DNA of 64,000 nt, from positions 140,065,167 to 140,129,166 of the forward strand of contig JAYESD010000002.1 of NCBI GenBank assembly GCA_036927565.1, written 5' to 3'. Of this stretch, positions 1 to 10,237 are shown piece after piece. The translations under genes were made by a program, and so were the position numbers. Origin of the DNA: Tuctoria greenei. Taxonomy: Eukaryota; Streptophyta; Magnoliopsida; Poales; Poaceae. Numbering within the stretch: position 1 is the stretch's first letter; every line of letters starts with the position of its first letter. The notes beneath the pieces are model-generated. The model was given only the letters and a program-made list of their open reading frames with translations, searched no databases and was not told where the DNA came from.

Positions 1-651
1 ACTCAGTTCACAAGCTCCGCATTTCAAGGATATTGCGAAGACCTCGGTATACAAGTTTGCTACGCTTCCGTAGCTCATCCTGCCAGCAATGGACAAGCCG
101 AGAGAGCAAACGCAGAGATCCTTAAAGGACTCAAAACGCGCACTTATGAGCGTTTGAAAAAGCACGGAGCTAATTGGATCGAAGAGCTTCCGCCCACTCT
201 ATGGGCTAACAGGACTTCTCCAAGTCGGGCAACTGGAGAAACACCCTTCTTCCTGGTGTACGGAGCTGAAGCGATCCTTCCTCCGGAAATCACCTTGGGT
301 TCCCTCCGAGTCCGGACCTTCGACGAAGCCGCGCAGGACCAGCTCCGGCGTGAAGACCTAGACCTCCTTGAGGAGGGAAGGTGCCAAGCAGCTGTTCGGA
401 ATGCCCGATATCGCCAAGCTCTACGGCGCTATCATCAGCGGCATGTACACAACCGACAGCTCGAGGAAGGCGACCTGGTGCTACGGAGAATACTATCCAG
501 AGAAGGGCAAAACAAACTCTCCCCCGGCTGGGAAGGGCCCTTCCGAGTGATCAAAGTATCCCGTCCCGGAAGCGTTCGCTTGGCTGCCGAGGATGGGACA
601 CCTCTCCCAAATCCTTGGAACATCGAGCACCTCCGTAAGTTCTACACTTAA
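1..651 (+). CDS. Ty3/gypsy integrase, C-terminal part (partial at the window edge)
   Basis: The reading frame is open from base 1, so the gene enters from the left. The first residues follow the second catalytic Asp of the DDE core (TQFTS). The third catalytic residue lies in SNGQAERANAEI at about residue 43-46. A GPY/F-type module follows near the end (LSPGWEGPFRVIKV, about residues 169-182), and the protein ends HLRKFYT before a stop. Integrase inserts the retrotransposon cDNA into the chromosome as the last domain of the pol polyprotein. No stop codon or frameshift is seen in these 216 residues, so this end of the element looks better preserved than other elements in the window. Neighbours are the antisense gene and 3' LTR of the same element. 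Confidence 0.93.
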   Translation, partial: TQFTSSAFQGYCEDLGIQVCYASVAHPASNGQAERANAEILKGLKTRTYERLKKHGANWIEELPPTLWANRTSPSRATGETPFFLVYGAEAILPPEITLGSLRVRTFDEAAQDQLRREDLDLLEEGRCQAAVRNARYRQALRRYHQRHVHNRQLEEGDLVLRRILSREGQNKLSPGWEGPFRVIKVSRPGSVRLAAEDGTPLPNPWNIEHLRKFYT

Positions 652-1893
652 TTCCACGGAGGTGAGTCTTAAGTAACTTGAAATGTATGTTATAGAGTCA
701 TTGTACAGAGTCGGGTAGTTCCTCCGGGAGAGCAGCCGGACCTTTCCCGAAAGGTTTGGAAATCTCATGCAACACTTGATACAGTCTCCGGACTAGAAGT
801 GTAGCTAATTACCCTGGGTTAAACGAGAAACCGAACACGCTTAGCCTGGTTCCGTACCCTAAGAGTGTACTTGTTTCCCCTGTACCCCGGACCTATAATG
901 AAAGACATCTTCATGTGAAATAGACTCCACGTGCATTCATTTTTGCATAAGGCTCGACATTTTTATTTTTCTTGTCTATAACAGAAACGTGCAATTCTTA
1001 AGAAGTTCTAGTTTAACCGGTTTATGTACAATTTGAGTTGAATTGTCAGATTTTTTAGATTTAAATATCGTCTGTGGTCAACTCGCCTGAAAGCCGCCAA
1101 GCCATTCTAGGGCCGGAGTGCGCTATCGACTTAGCCTGGTCAAGCACCCTAAGTACGCCACTCTACCTACATCCCGGCAGGCCAAAGTAAGGTGGGTCCA
1201 TGGACAATTGGATCTAAAAGAAAAGACAATTCATCCAATTATACTAAAAATAGTGTTCAACTTGAAATTCTCTTGAGAACCGTAAGCCGCGACGAAGTTA
1301 TAGATAAGGAACGAATTTTACTGTTTTTCTTGGCTTAAGTGTGCAGGAAAAATAAACCCGATATTGATGGAGAAAAACCGGAGTTAACCAAGCTCCGACT
1401 CCCACCGGCGTTAACTTAAAGATGGTGAGAAGACTCTATCACTAGAGTCTGTTGCCAGCAAGCCAGGCGTGGCAAGGGTCATTGCCGGAGCTACTAAGCT
1501 CCGACAGCTTGAAGTATTAACTATCGACACTCAACGTGTTGGTAGAGGCTCCTGCCGGAGTTACTAAGCTCCGACGATGGACAGTGCCGGAGCTTCTAAG
1601 CTCCGACGACTTCAAGGGACCTTCACTATCGAAAACTTCGGACCTAAACTACACGAGTTCGAAGCAAATTTGTCTTCAACAAAACTCAACATCCTTTTGG
1701 TACATGTCCACAATCAAGTTGTGCACATCTACCAGGGGGCCAAGTGAAGACAAAGATGTTGAAGACAAAAAATGAAATTCACGAAAAATTGGGGATTTCA
1801 TTTCATTTGAAGACCAGAGATTACATCTGGGGACAAAGGATTACAAAATTGAGGAAGAAGAGAAGATACAAATAAAGGCTAAGAAAGATAGTC
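652..1893. other. Non-coding spacer between pol and the antisense gene of the Tat element
   Basis: No convincing gene is seen. Two similar segments with the words CTTAGCCTGGT and CCCTAAG lie near 838-870 and 1130-1155, which suggests internal duplication. Short CGGAG/CTCCG hairpins occupy 1378-1607 (separate entry). This type of long spacer is usual in Tat elements. Confidence 0.7.
1378..1607. repeat. Four short palindromic hairpins of the form CCGGAGYT-N-AAGCTCCGAC
   Basis: Copies lie at 1378-1400, 1485-1505, 1555-1575 and 1587-1607. In each, a CCGGAGYT arm is followed after 2-6 bases by AAGCTCCG, giving a stem of about 6-8 bp. They lie beyond the 3' end of the antisense gene. The same CTCCGG/CCGGAG words recur in the LTR of this element (about 6085-6225). 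Confidence 0.8.
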
Positions 1894-4800
1894 CTAGACC
1901 CTATGGAAGAACTCAGCGACCTTCTGGGCGACCTCCGACACGCTGGCTCGGGTAGCTTCGCCTTCTCCTTCAACGGGGCCTTCAAGCACCGGGTCCAGAG
2001 GGAATCGAGGGTTCCGGCTAGTGTAGCACGTCAACACATATTCTGTGACGTTCCTAGCCAGGGATTGCCCCTCGACCTCCAACTGGTCCGCGATGACGTC
2101 GCCCACCTTGGAGAGCTTGCTGCCCGCAGCGCCCAACGCTTGCAGCGCAAGGTCCGGCTCCGGCTCCGGCTCCGGATCATCCGGAAGCACGGGGCTGAAA
2201 CCCATCGGCGCTAGCGCATCGTCGGCCTTGCTCAGGAACTCCCAAATTTGCAGGGAGTCCGTCTTCCTCAGGCCCTTCATCTCTTCCAAGGACCTCCGGG
2301 CCGCCGCTAGCTCCGAATTCTCGCGGGAGAGGCGCTCAACTTCTTTGGCGTTTTGCTGAATCTTCGCAGCAACCCGCTTTTCGAGTCTTCCGAGCTCCTC
2401 CTCCCGGAGGTGGATCTTGTTCCGGCGGTCGACCAGGTCTTTCTCCCTAGCCTCTATTTTCTTCTCCCGGGCGACGAGGGCGCACTCATACTCGTAGAGC
2501 TCCTGCCCTCGCACCCAGGTCTTCTCCTCCTCCTCGAGGCAGCGCTCTTCCAATTTTTTAGCGCGCTCCTCGAGGCCCTTGTCCGCCAGAGCTGTCTTCT
2601 CGGCGAGCTCTTCTTCTCGTCGCAAGACGTCGTACCGTAGCTCCAGGAGTTTTTGCTCCTCATCCTCGAGCCGTTTTTCCCTTCCCTCAAGTGCCTCTCG
2701 GCGCTTGATGAGTGCGGTACTGATGGCCTCGAGTTGATCGAACCGAGCGTTGGCCGCATCATTAGCAGCCTTAGCTTGGTCATGGTACTCCCGGGATTGG
2801 GCGTCGAGGTTGTGAGTCATGCTCTCCCTCTCGTCCAGCATTTCACCCCAGAGCTCCAGGCGGACCTTCTCCCGCCTGATCCATTCCTTGTCCTCAGCAA
2901 TCCTCGACTGCGCCAGCTTGGTCTCGAATTGGAGTCGATTACGCCACCTCCTAAGGGTTTGGCGCTCCTCTTCAAGAACCTTGCTGTCGTGGAAGAAGGC
3001 TAGTTGGACTTGGCGTAGACTGGAGCAAGCGTTGTCGATGGACATCGACAGCGAGATGGGCTCCGGACCTTCTGGGGCCTCCTCCGCCGGTTCCAGCGGA
3101 TCTTCATTTACAAAAATTGGGTCCCACTCTACGAGAGCGGAACCCCGAGCTTCCAAGGCACTAGGGCACTCCTCCGGGATGGCCTCAGTCGCCACCGAAG
3201 AAGGTCCCGCCACCAAACCTTCATTCGCCCCCTCAGGCTGGGGGCCGGCGACTTCGTTCAGGCACTCTGGCTCCGCCACGGGTACCATCGACGTCGTCGC
3301 CTCCACTGGCTCCGGCCGGGACGCTTCTTCTGAGGGAGGCTCAAGCTCCCTCGTCTCTTCGACCACCGGCTCTGCAGCCGGCGCCTCCACAATCACCGGC
3401 TCTGCAGCCGGCGCTCCAATAATTACCGGCTCTGCGACCGGAGCTTCGGAAGTAACCGGCTCAATCGCCGGAACCGCTTCAACTTCCGGCTCGCACGCCG
3501 GGGCTTCAGTTACCTCCGGCTCAACCGCCGGGGCTTCAGCACTTTCCGGCTCCAAAGCCGGGACCTCTACTTCCTCCGACTCAACAGCCGGAGCATCTAC
3601 TTCTGCAGCACCAGGGCCCGGAGCTTCAACCTCCGGAGCGGGTGCCGCTGGCGCATCTTCAATCCCGTGGTCCGGCGCTACCACGGGAACTTCTGGAGAC
3701 GAGTCGAGGTCCATGACCACGACAGCCGGCGCCGGAGCTGTCGCAGCCTCTGCCTGGGGCGGCACTGGAGTTGGAGCAGAAGCCCTCGCAGCCTCAGACA
3801 CTGTGGCTGAGGGCGGAGCTTCACTCCCCTTCTTGGGAACGCTGCAGATGAAGAATGAAGAAATTGAGCAAACAGATACTATAATTAAAAGTTAATTGAG
3901 GTAAGCAAGAAAAATTACCTTGGGAGGCTCACGCACCAGCTTGCGCGGAACCTCTTTCCCGGACGTTCCGGGCTGGCCACGGTCGGCGTAGGAGCTCCGG
4001 GAGGACTCCCAGGACTTGCCGTAGCCGCGGGCGTTTCCCGGGTCGGAGCTCTCCTAGACCGGGAGGAACTCCTAGACCTGGAGGCCCTCACCGCTTCTCG
4101 AACCGGAGTCGCCTGTCCGGAGCTGGCACCTCCGGAGGGACCCATCAAGGGAACAGCCGCACTCCGGGAGGATCCCACCGCCGGAACAGTAGCACTCCGA
4201 AAGGACCCCACCACGGGGACAGACGCTACAGCGGTGGAGGATCTTCCCTCCTGAGGACGGGGAACTGGCGGGGAAGTAGCGAGCCCAACGGACCTTCCGT
4301 CAGCATGTCGCAGCTTCCTCTTCCGGCTCTCCGGCTCCTCCGCCAGCTCCTTGCCCTTGCCGGTGACTTCAGCTCTTGGCTGAGAGACAGGGGCGGAGCC
4401 GCCTTCCGACAACCCGGGGATCGCCAACCGGGCGGTCGATCTTCTCTCGACGACGCCAAGGTCGTCAAGCGCGGGCATCTTCCGCCGGAGCTCCCTGCTG
4501 AACGCAACTTCCACGTTCAGGGGGAGGAAAGCCGGTGGTGGAGTCAAGTACTCTCCGTCTACATCAATGCCGTGCTGGAATTTCTTGAGGTGAAATTCCA
4601 AGGACTTCCCCACCATGTTGGACTTCAACCCGGTCTCAACCCGGTCTTCGTCCATCACGCTGTTGAGGGCCCAAGCGAGCTTCTCCCTCCTCTTCAGCGG
4701 CGCCCACCTGTTGGACAGGAAGATGCAGAACACTGCCTGGGGAGTCAATCCTCCCTCCACACATTGGCGGATCCTGGACAGGACGGGGTCGAAAGCTGCC

Positions 4801-5369
4801 GCTAGCACCGGAACTTCGCTCCACACCGACGTGTCAATGCCGGGCAGACCGTCTGGCAGCTCCAACCGCTCGTGCTCCTCCACCCGGACGACTACCCAAT
4901 CTTTCTTCCAGTCATCCCACTTCCCGGAAGGGAACGACCGGAGGTACTTGAACGGGCACTTCTTGCGCTTCACAAAGTAGTAGAAGCCAAGGTACTCGTC
5001 ACTTCGGCCGGTGGTTTGGACGGTGAAGAAGGTGCGGAAGAGCTCGATGCAGGGAGGGATGCCCACCCACATCTCGCAGAAGTGGACAAAGATGGACACA
5101 AGGAGGAGGGAGTGAGGGCCAAGGTGGTATAGCTGCAGACCATAGAAGTCCAGCAGCATCAAGAAGAAGGAAGAAAACGGTGGGATCAACCCCACCATGG
5201 CGTACGATGAAAAGTACACCATTTCGCCGGAGTGCTCCTTTTTAAAGGGAAGCTCCTCGACGGCGCGGACTGAACGGTTGAAGAAGTCCGACGACCACCC
5301 CATGAGGGCTCGGACCTTCTTCAGATCGCTCTCCGTCTTCAAACGACTCTCACGCAGACCCAACTCCAT
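1894..5369 (-). CDS. Antisense Tat accessory protein with a gypsy-type 'Transposase_28' domain; two exons
   Basis: Exon 1 runs 5369 to 3919 from an ATG, and exon 2 runs 3841 to 1894, ending in TAG. Joined, they give an open frame of about 1132 residues. Residues 1-260 resemble the plant 'putative gypsy type transposon' domain (Pfam Transposase_28); landmarks are FFNRSVRAVEELPFKKEHSG, GLQLYHLGPHS, CEMWVGIPP and FLSNRWAPLKRREKLAW. A Pro/Ser/Arg-rich linker follows. Exon 2 starts with acidic Ala-Pro-Glu repeats, then a long Glu/Arg/Lys-rich coiled coil (about genomic 3000-2270), and ends in a short alpha-rich tail. The function of this protein in Tat elements is unknown; it is not a transposase despite the domain name. 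It lies opposite to pol, between pol and the 3' LTR. No stop codon interrupts it, so it may have been kept by selection. The promoter is not evident. Confidence 0.82.
3355..3615 (-). repeat. Coding minisatellite for Ala-Pro/Glu-Pro peptide repeats
   Basis: The DNA repeats a unit of about 30-36 bases around CCGGCTCYGCAGCCGG. The protein reads repeats such as APAAEPVIVE and APAVEPEVTE. It sits inside exon 2 of the antisense gene and stays in frame. The reverse strand is also open here, a by-product of the codon pattern. Confidence 0.8.
3842..3918 (-). other. Predicted 77-nt intron in the antisense Tat gene
   Basis: On the minus strand the donor reads CCAAG|GTAATTTTTC and the acceptor ATTCTTCATCTGCAG|CG, with an AT-rich body. 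Removal joins codon AG|C and keeps both long frames open; without removal exon 1 stops about four bases into the intron. This is inferred from sequence only. Confidence 0.7.
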
Positions 5370-5899
5370 CGCAGCACAGCTAGGCGAGAGAAGGGAAGCA
5401 AAGCACGAGTTGGGAGTTTGAGCGCAAGAACAGATGGAAAGCGTAAAGAACTCCCGACGGTGCGCTTTCCTTCTTAAGTAAGCCCTCGCAATGCTTGGAT
5501 GGAAACTGCAGGAGAGTCAAGCATACTATTCAAGAATTCAACCCAGCCGATGACAAGAGGGCCCGGGACCACCCCGACGATCAAGTCGAGGCTCTTACCC
5601 AGGCGAACAGTTGTCATCACGAGGCGGGAAACCCAAAGGCGGCGGACTGACAAGGCGCGCGGAACCGATACGGTTTTCGTATCGGGAACCGACGACCTTC
5701 AATTGCGAGAGATCCGCACGTCAAAGATCTTATCTGCCGCCTGAGGTGCGCCACGCGTCAGGACTTAACCGTAAAGCCCCGCCAAAGGCTCCTCCGAAGA
5801 CCCTTGAAGACCCAGTTCAAGAGTCGCAAGTGTGGACCCACCTCCGGCGGAATGACTTCATCCCGTTAGCCTTCCCCGGAGGTAGGTCCAGGGGGCCAC
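5370..5899. other. Upstream region of the antisense gene, ending in the Tat polypurine tract
   Basis: No gene is supported here. Bases 5882-5899 (GTAGGTCCAGGGGGCCAC) directly precede the LTR start and fit a plus-strand primer (polypurine tract). The antisense gene must be transcribed from this region or from the LTR, but no TATA box is clear on the minus strand. Confidence 0.6.
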
Positions 5900-6724
5900 T
5901 GTCGGTACCCTAAAAACCATACACCCCCTGAGGTTACAAAGATCTCAAGGGAAGGACATCTACTCAAATTGAAGACCCTCGGGGGCCCACTCGCCAGACG
6001 TGACCGGACCCGCTTCTCCAACATGGTTAACCTCTAGGTTGCCACGTGTACTGTCAGACCAGAGCTATTACCCGCAAGGGTGAAGCTCCGGGCCAAGTAC
6101 TGAAACGGCACCTCCGGAGGTAGCCCCTGACCGAGAGAAGCTCCGGACCTGACACGTAGCAGGCCGCCCCGGAGCTTCCCGCTTCCCACGAGCAAGCTCC
6201 GGAGCTGCCACGTGTCCATACGTCGGAGCTGGCCGCTTTAAACCCCCGGGAGACGTTGTAACGGCTCCGGATCTCCAAAGGACAGCCGCGGACTTCAAGA
6301 CCCGATTAATTATCATTAATTCCACATTAATGATATTTAATCGGATGATCTTAACACCTGTAACGGCACTGTCGGAGCCGTTACAGGGTTATTAACAACA
6401 ATTAATCTTGTGTATCAATGCCAAAAACCGCCAGGGCCACATGTCGGGCCAGGCTGACTTGTAACGGTTTGTCCTTGTACTATAAAAGGACAAACCGACG
6501 ATACACGAGGGGAGGACACTCGAACACACTCAAGGTCACAAGTTAATACAACACACATACACTCCCGTGGAGTAGGGTATTACGCTCAGGCGGCCCGAAC
6601 CACGTAAACTACTGAGTCACTTGAGTCCAATCGCAATTCACCTTCTTGAGTCTCCGCGCGCCCAAACCGAACCACAAACTCCTTCCACACTTTCGTAGTG
6701 TCAGGGGATCTGCCGACTCCAACA
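5900..6724 (+). repeat. 3' LTR of the Tat element
   Basis: It starts TGTCGGTACCCT right after the polypurine tract and ends near GACTCCAACA, about 825 bp. It contains a TATA box at 6481 and many CTCCGG/CCGGAG words at about 6085-6225. The matching 5' LTR is outside the window, so the end is inferred from the TG...CA rule. Confidence 0.8.
6481..6488 (+). promoter_or_regulatory. TATA box of the Tat LTR promoter
   Basis: TATAAAAG lies about 580 bases into the LTR, between a GC-rich U3 and a likely R region. Transcription would be expected to start about 30 bases downstream, near 6510. Confidence 0.75.
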
Positions 6725-6832
6725 GTCGACAAACTTCAATCAAAAATCTTGTTTTTACACATTCATAGGGATTGAACCTTAATCTTTCAAGTATAAAATT
6801 ATCAAATAAGTGAAGCTTCCTTATCACACATG

Positions 6833-7067
6833 TTAATGGCAGTTATAAGTGAAGGATTTGTCGAAGCTAACGAAATCTAAATCAGACTGAAGATAAAGAG
6901 ATCCTGCATATGAGTGGCAATGTCTAGGTTAAACAGCGTGAAGGCTATCATCATAGCTTCATGCTGTCTAACCTGGATATTGTCACTCATATGTAGCATC
7001 TCTTTGTCTTTAGTCCCATTGTGATTTCGTTAGCTTCGACACACCCTTCACTTGTAACTGCCATTAA
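6833..7067. repeat. 235-nt imperfect inverted repeat (MIR-precursor-like or foldback element)
   Basis: The left arm from TTAATGGCAGTTATAAGTGA pairs with the right arm ending ACTTGTAACTGCCATTAA. The arms are about 113 nt each, in my reading about 85% complementary over the whole length, with a loop of only about 7 nt near 6950 (TATCATCATA). It could be a young hairpin locus giving small RNAs, or a fully foldback MITE; no clear target duplication is visible. I do not recognise a known miRNA in the stem. Confidence 0.85.
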
Positions 7068-7073
7068 CTTCAA

Positions 7074-7520
7074 TTATTTCAGAAGATACAAATATATACA
7101 ATATATATATCCTCGCATGCTATATACATTTTTTCTAGCATTGACATCTTCTCGCATATAGGGTTTCAAATTCTTTTTAATGCTTCTCTCAACACGCTTG
7201 ATGTTTTCTAGTTCGGTGAAAAGGTACATCTCTTCATACTGATTATATTCCTCTTCATTATCACCCACATTCTCAACCCCAACAATATTTTGCTTTCCAG
7301 AAACAACTACGTGCATCTTCTCAGTTTCTGGATCTTGAACATAAAAAACTTGTGCAACATTATCGGCGAGAACCCACAGGTCATGATTATAACCCACTTT
7401 ATTCAAGTCTACCAGTGTCAGCCCGTAATTGTCCACTTTCACACCATCAGGATGTTTGACCCATTGTCACTTAAATACGGGCATTACCATTCTTTCGCCA
7501 TAATTGAGTTCCCATTGGCA
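7074..7520 (-). pseudogene. CACTA transposase C-terminal fragment (DUF4216)
   Basis: The readable frame includes QWVKHPDGVKVDNYGLTLVD followed by LNKVGYNHDLWVLADNVAQV and FYVQDPETEKMHVVVSGKQN, the usual signature of the DUF4216 domain at the C terminus of plant TNP2-type CACTA transposases. A stop codon lies upstream of QWVKHP, and the coding similarity fades by about 7520. The Transposase_21 core is absent. The 235-nt hairpin lies just past its 3' end. It may belong to an element interrupted by the Tat insertion on its left. Confidence 0.8.
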
Positions 7521-7544
7521 CTTAAATTGTTGCATTTATAAATA

Positions 7545-8460
7545 ATTACCACAATACAAATTCGTAGAGTTAAAATTTTAATGCAACGATTAACGATTTG
7601 TGGTTATAGAATACAAATGCAATATTTCATGATTTATGGTGATGGAGTGCTAATGCAACATTTTCTGAATCATGGCTATAGGTTCTAATGCAATATTTAA
7701 TTATTTGTGGTGATAGAATGCTAATGCAACATTTTCTTAGTCATGATAATAGGTTTGTAATGCATATAACAACAGGAGGCTCCGGCCATGCTGTTTCTTT
7801 CTTAAAAAAAAGTTGGTAATGCGACATTTAATGATTTATAGCGATAGAGGTCTAATGTAATGTTTTTTTATTCGTGGCAATAGGTTACTAACGCAACATT
7901 GCATGATTTGTGGTGTAGTGATAGACTGCTAATGCAACATTTGATTCATGGTAGTAGATTTGTAACGCAGCATTTAATGATTGGTGATGATAGAGTGCTA
8001 ATGCAACTTTTTTCTAATTCGTTGCAATAGGTTACTAATATAACATTTAATGATTTTATGATGATAGTGTGTTAATGAAACTTTTTTTATATGTGGCAAT
8101 AGATTATTAATGCACTGTTGCATGATATGTGTTGATAGAGTGCTAATGCAACATTTTCTGATTCATGACAATAGATTTGTAATGCAAAATTTAATGATTT
8201 GTGATGATAGAATGCTAAAACAATGTTTTTTTAATTCGTGGCAGTAGATTACTAATGTAACATTGCATGATTTGTTGTGATGGAGTGCTAACACAATAAT
8301 GCATAATTAGTGGTAATAGAATTCTAACGCAATGTTTGGTGATCGTGTCAAAAAATACAAATGCAACGATTTTACACACCAGTACAACCATATTGCAAAA
8401 ATTGTCCTTTGCTGAAAAGAATAATACAACTATCGCCACAAACAAATTATAGTTGCAATG
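7545..8460. repeat. Degenerate tandem array, unit about 70-72 bp (CACTA subterminal type)
   Basis: About ten units contain variants of TGATTTGTGGTGATAGAGTG, CTAATGCAACATT and TTCATGGCAATAGG. The motif family (TGCAAC plus GTGGCAAT) also occurs in the right subterminal region at 17545-18150, which links the two blocks. Confidence 0.8.
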
Positions 8461-8614
8461 TCATATTGCAAGAAAACAAAACTATATTAGCTAGAATTCA
8501 TGTTTTTATGCTACAATTCTGATATGACAGTAACATTGATACATGGAAATCGTCATAGTGACATATTGAATTCTATCCTCTAAATTCAAATTAATATTAA
8601 ATTCTAAGGTAGTA

Positions 8615-8662
8615 CTCCCTCTATCCTAAAAGAGTATATAATTTCGACTCTTTCGAAATATA
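8615..8662. repeat. Stowaway-type MITE end (fragment)
   Basis: TA|CTCCCTCTATCCTAAAAGAG matches the conserved CTCCCTCCGTCCC-type terminus of Stowaway MITEs, including the TA target. The opposite end is not seen. Confidence 0.55.
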
Positions 8663-8910
8663 CTGCTCTGGTAGATGCTCCTCCAACTGGAACTTGGTAA
8701 CCTTTGATGGAAACATCTGATAATTAAATATTGCTTGTTTCAACCCTACACAAAACATGCAGCGTCACTAGATTGTCCATTGTACCGTAAAAATATATAA
8801 TTACGCTTGTTTGCAAGTTTCATAACAATACGTCTAACAGCTGGAAGACAACCGTGTAGTAGCACAATGTTTCACAGTAGGGACTTGAAACCTTCCAAAG
8901 CATAGCCAGT
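8663..8910. other. No gene seen; left flank of copia 1
   Basis: Unclassified sequence between the MITE end and the left LTR of copia 1. Its last five bases (CCAGT, 8906-8910) are the left target duplication of that element. Confidence 0.5.
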
Positions 8911-9416
8911 TGTTAGGAAATCAGCGGTACGCTACTCAAGCAACTCTACCGCATCATCCAGGAAACATGCGAGTATAGAGGTCATAGATCATTACCACTA
9001 GATGCGCAGTGCAACGGAACGTAGACGCACGTCGATGTAGAAGAAGCAGACGATCTCGTTCGTCTCCTCCCCATCCTCGTCACGACAGCAAGTAGACGAT
9101 CACGATCGTCGTAGCCGATCAGCGCAGCAGTAGCAGCAGTGCCTCTACGGAGTCCACACGTACGGGGAGGAACGTCGAGCGCCGGTGTTCTAGCACCGCG
9201 TGCGTGGCAAGGGTCTCGGCGTGATGCCCGCGAGGGGTGGCGGCTAGGGCTGTCACATGGTGGAGTCATTATCCCCTAACCCTACCCCTCGTATTTATAG
9301 GCGTACTAATGGGCTTTTAGGTCATAGGCCCATTAGTACGCTAATTGGTTATGAATCAAATATCCAACAGGCCTTACCCAAATTGTTATGAATTCCTCTT
9401 GGGCATATCACCAACA
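8911..9416 (-). repeat. 3' LTR of copia element 1
   Basis: 506 bp. Bounded inside by CAAGTGGGAGAT (minus strand), the expected polypurine tract directly before TGTTGG. Confidence 0.92.
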
Positions 9417-10237
9417 ATCTCCCACTTGCTCTAGAGACAATCATCTAGCCAAGATTTTCAAGATTCCCACCCTATAAGTGTGTGACCCGTTAGGTTCATG
9501 TGCAGTCGATTGTGAATGGAAACCGTTTCTAACCACAAGTCAGTAGAGATACCTAGTAGGACATACTGACTTACGAATGTACATAAAGATCGTATCGGTC
9601 GAATCTAGATGCATTCAACATTCTAATCCCTTTGCCTCACGATATCAGTCAAGCTCAAGGCGAAATGCATGCCATCCTTGTGATAGATCGACCATTCAAT
9701 CAATCAAATAGTGGATTCATTCCTTGACTAACTTTTAGTCATTATGATTAACCCTTAATCACTATGGCATGGCCATGCACTTTTAAATCCAACTATCTCA
9801 AGGGGCCTAGAGATATCTCTCCTGTTATTAAGGAGGGGCAAATCCCATCTTGATCCGCGCACATTCCATTCTATGTTTCATTATGTACCCGAAGACTACT
9901 TTTATGACTACCCAGTTACGGAGTAGCGTTTGGTAGTGTCTTGGAGTGGGTCAATCCAACACCATGTTCACTAACATGTGTTCACATTATTAATTTGATA
10001 TCTCCATATCTATGATCCATGAAACGTGATCATCAATTAATACATGTGGTAGTCTGTGTGACATCATTATCTCATATAATGATATAGACTAGGGATAATT
10101 TAGAGTAACATTACTATTGACAAAGAGTTCCACGAACAAGTCACATACTTGTTGATCAATGTAAATAATGACTACTCATATAACAATTTATTTAATATTA
10201 CATAAACATAGCTGTGACACAAGTCTCCCACTACACA
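9417..10237 (-). other. 3' untranslated region and polypurine tract of copia 1
   Basis: No gene is seen between the RNase H end and the 3' LTR. The purine tract lies at about 9417-9427. A second CTCCCAC word at about 10224, next to the RNase H end, is another PPT-like copy. Confidence 0.65.

Larger units (their letters stand above)
1..6724 (+). mobile_element. 3' part of a Tat-lineage Ty3/gypsy LTR retrotransposon
   Basis: The order seen is: integrase C-terminal part (+), non-coding spacer with short hairpins, a large antisense gene, a purine-rich tract, then an LTR that starts TGTCGGTACC. Grass Tat elements such as Grande and RIRE2 are known to carry an extra, often antisense, gene between pol and the 3' LTR, and this layout matches. 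The 5' LTR, gag, protease, RT and RNase H lie left of the window, so target duplication and age cannot be assessed. The right end at 6724 (ending CCAACA) is my best reading; an end a few bases later is possible. Confidence 0.85.

Noticed and set aside
2819..3895. Long plus-strand frame (358 codons, Gly/Ser/Ala-rich) opposite the antisense Tat gene
   Set aside because: It is the complement of the Ala-Pro-Glu repeat coding region; its low-complexity GSAAGAST pattern follows from codon usage of the minus-strand gene, which has recognised domains and a splice structure.
8982..9269. 95-codon minus frame in the copia 1 LTR (and a similar one at 15942-16139)
   Set aside because: Lies in both LTRs of copia 1 and is Arg/Ser/Pro-rich from GC-rich LTR sequence.
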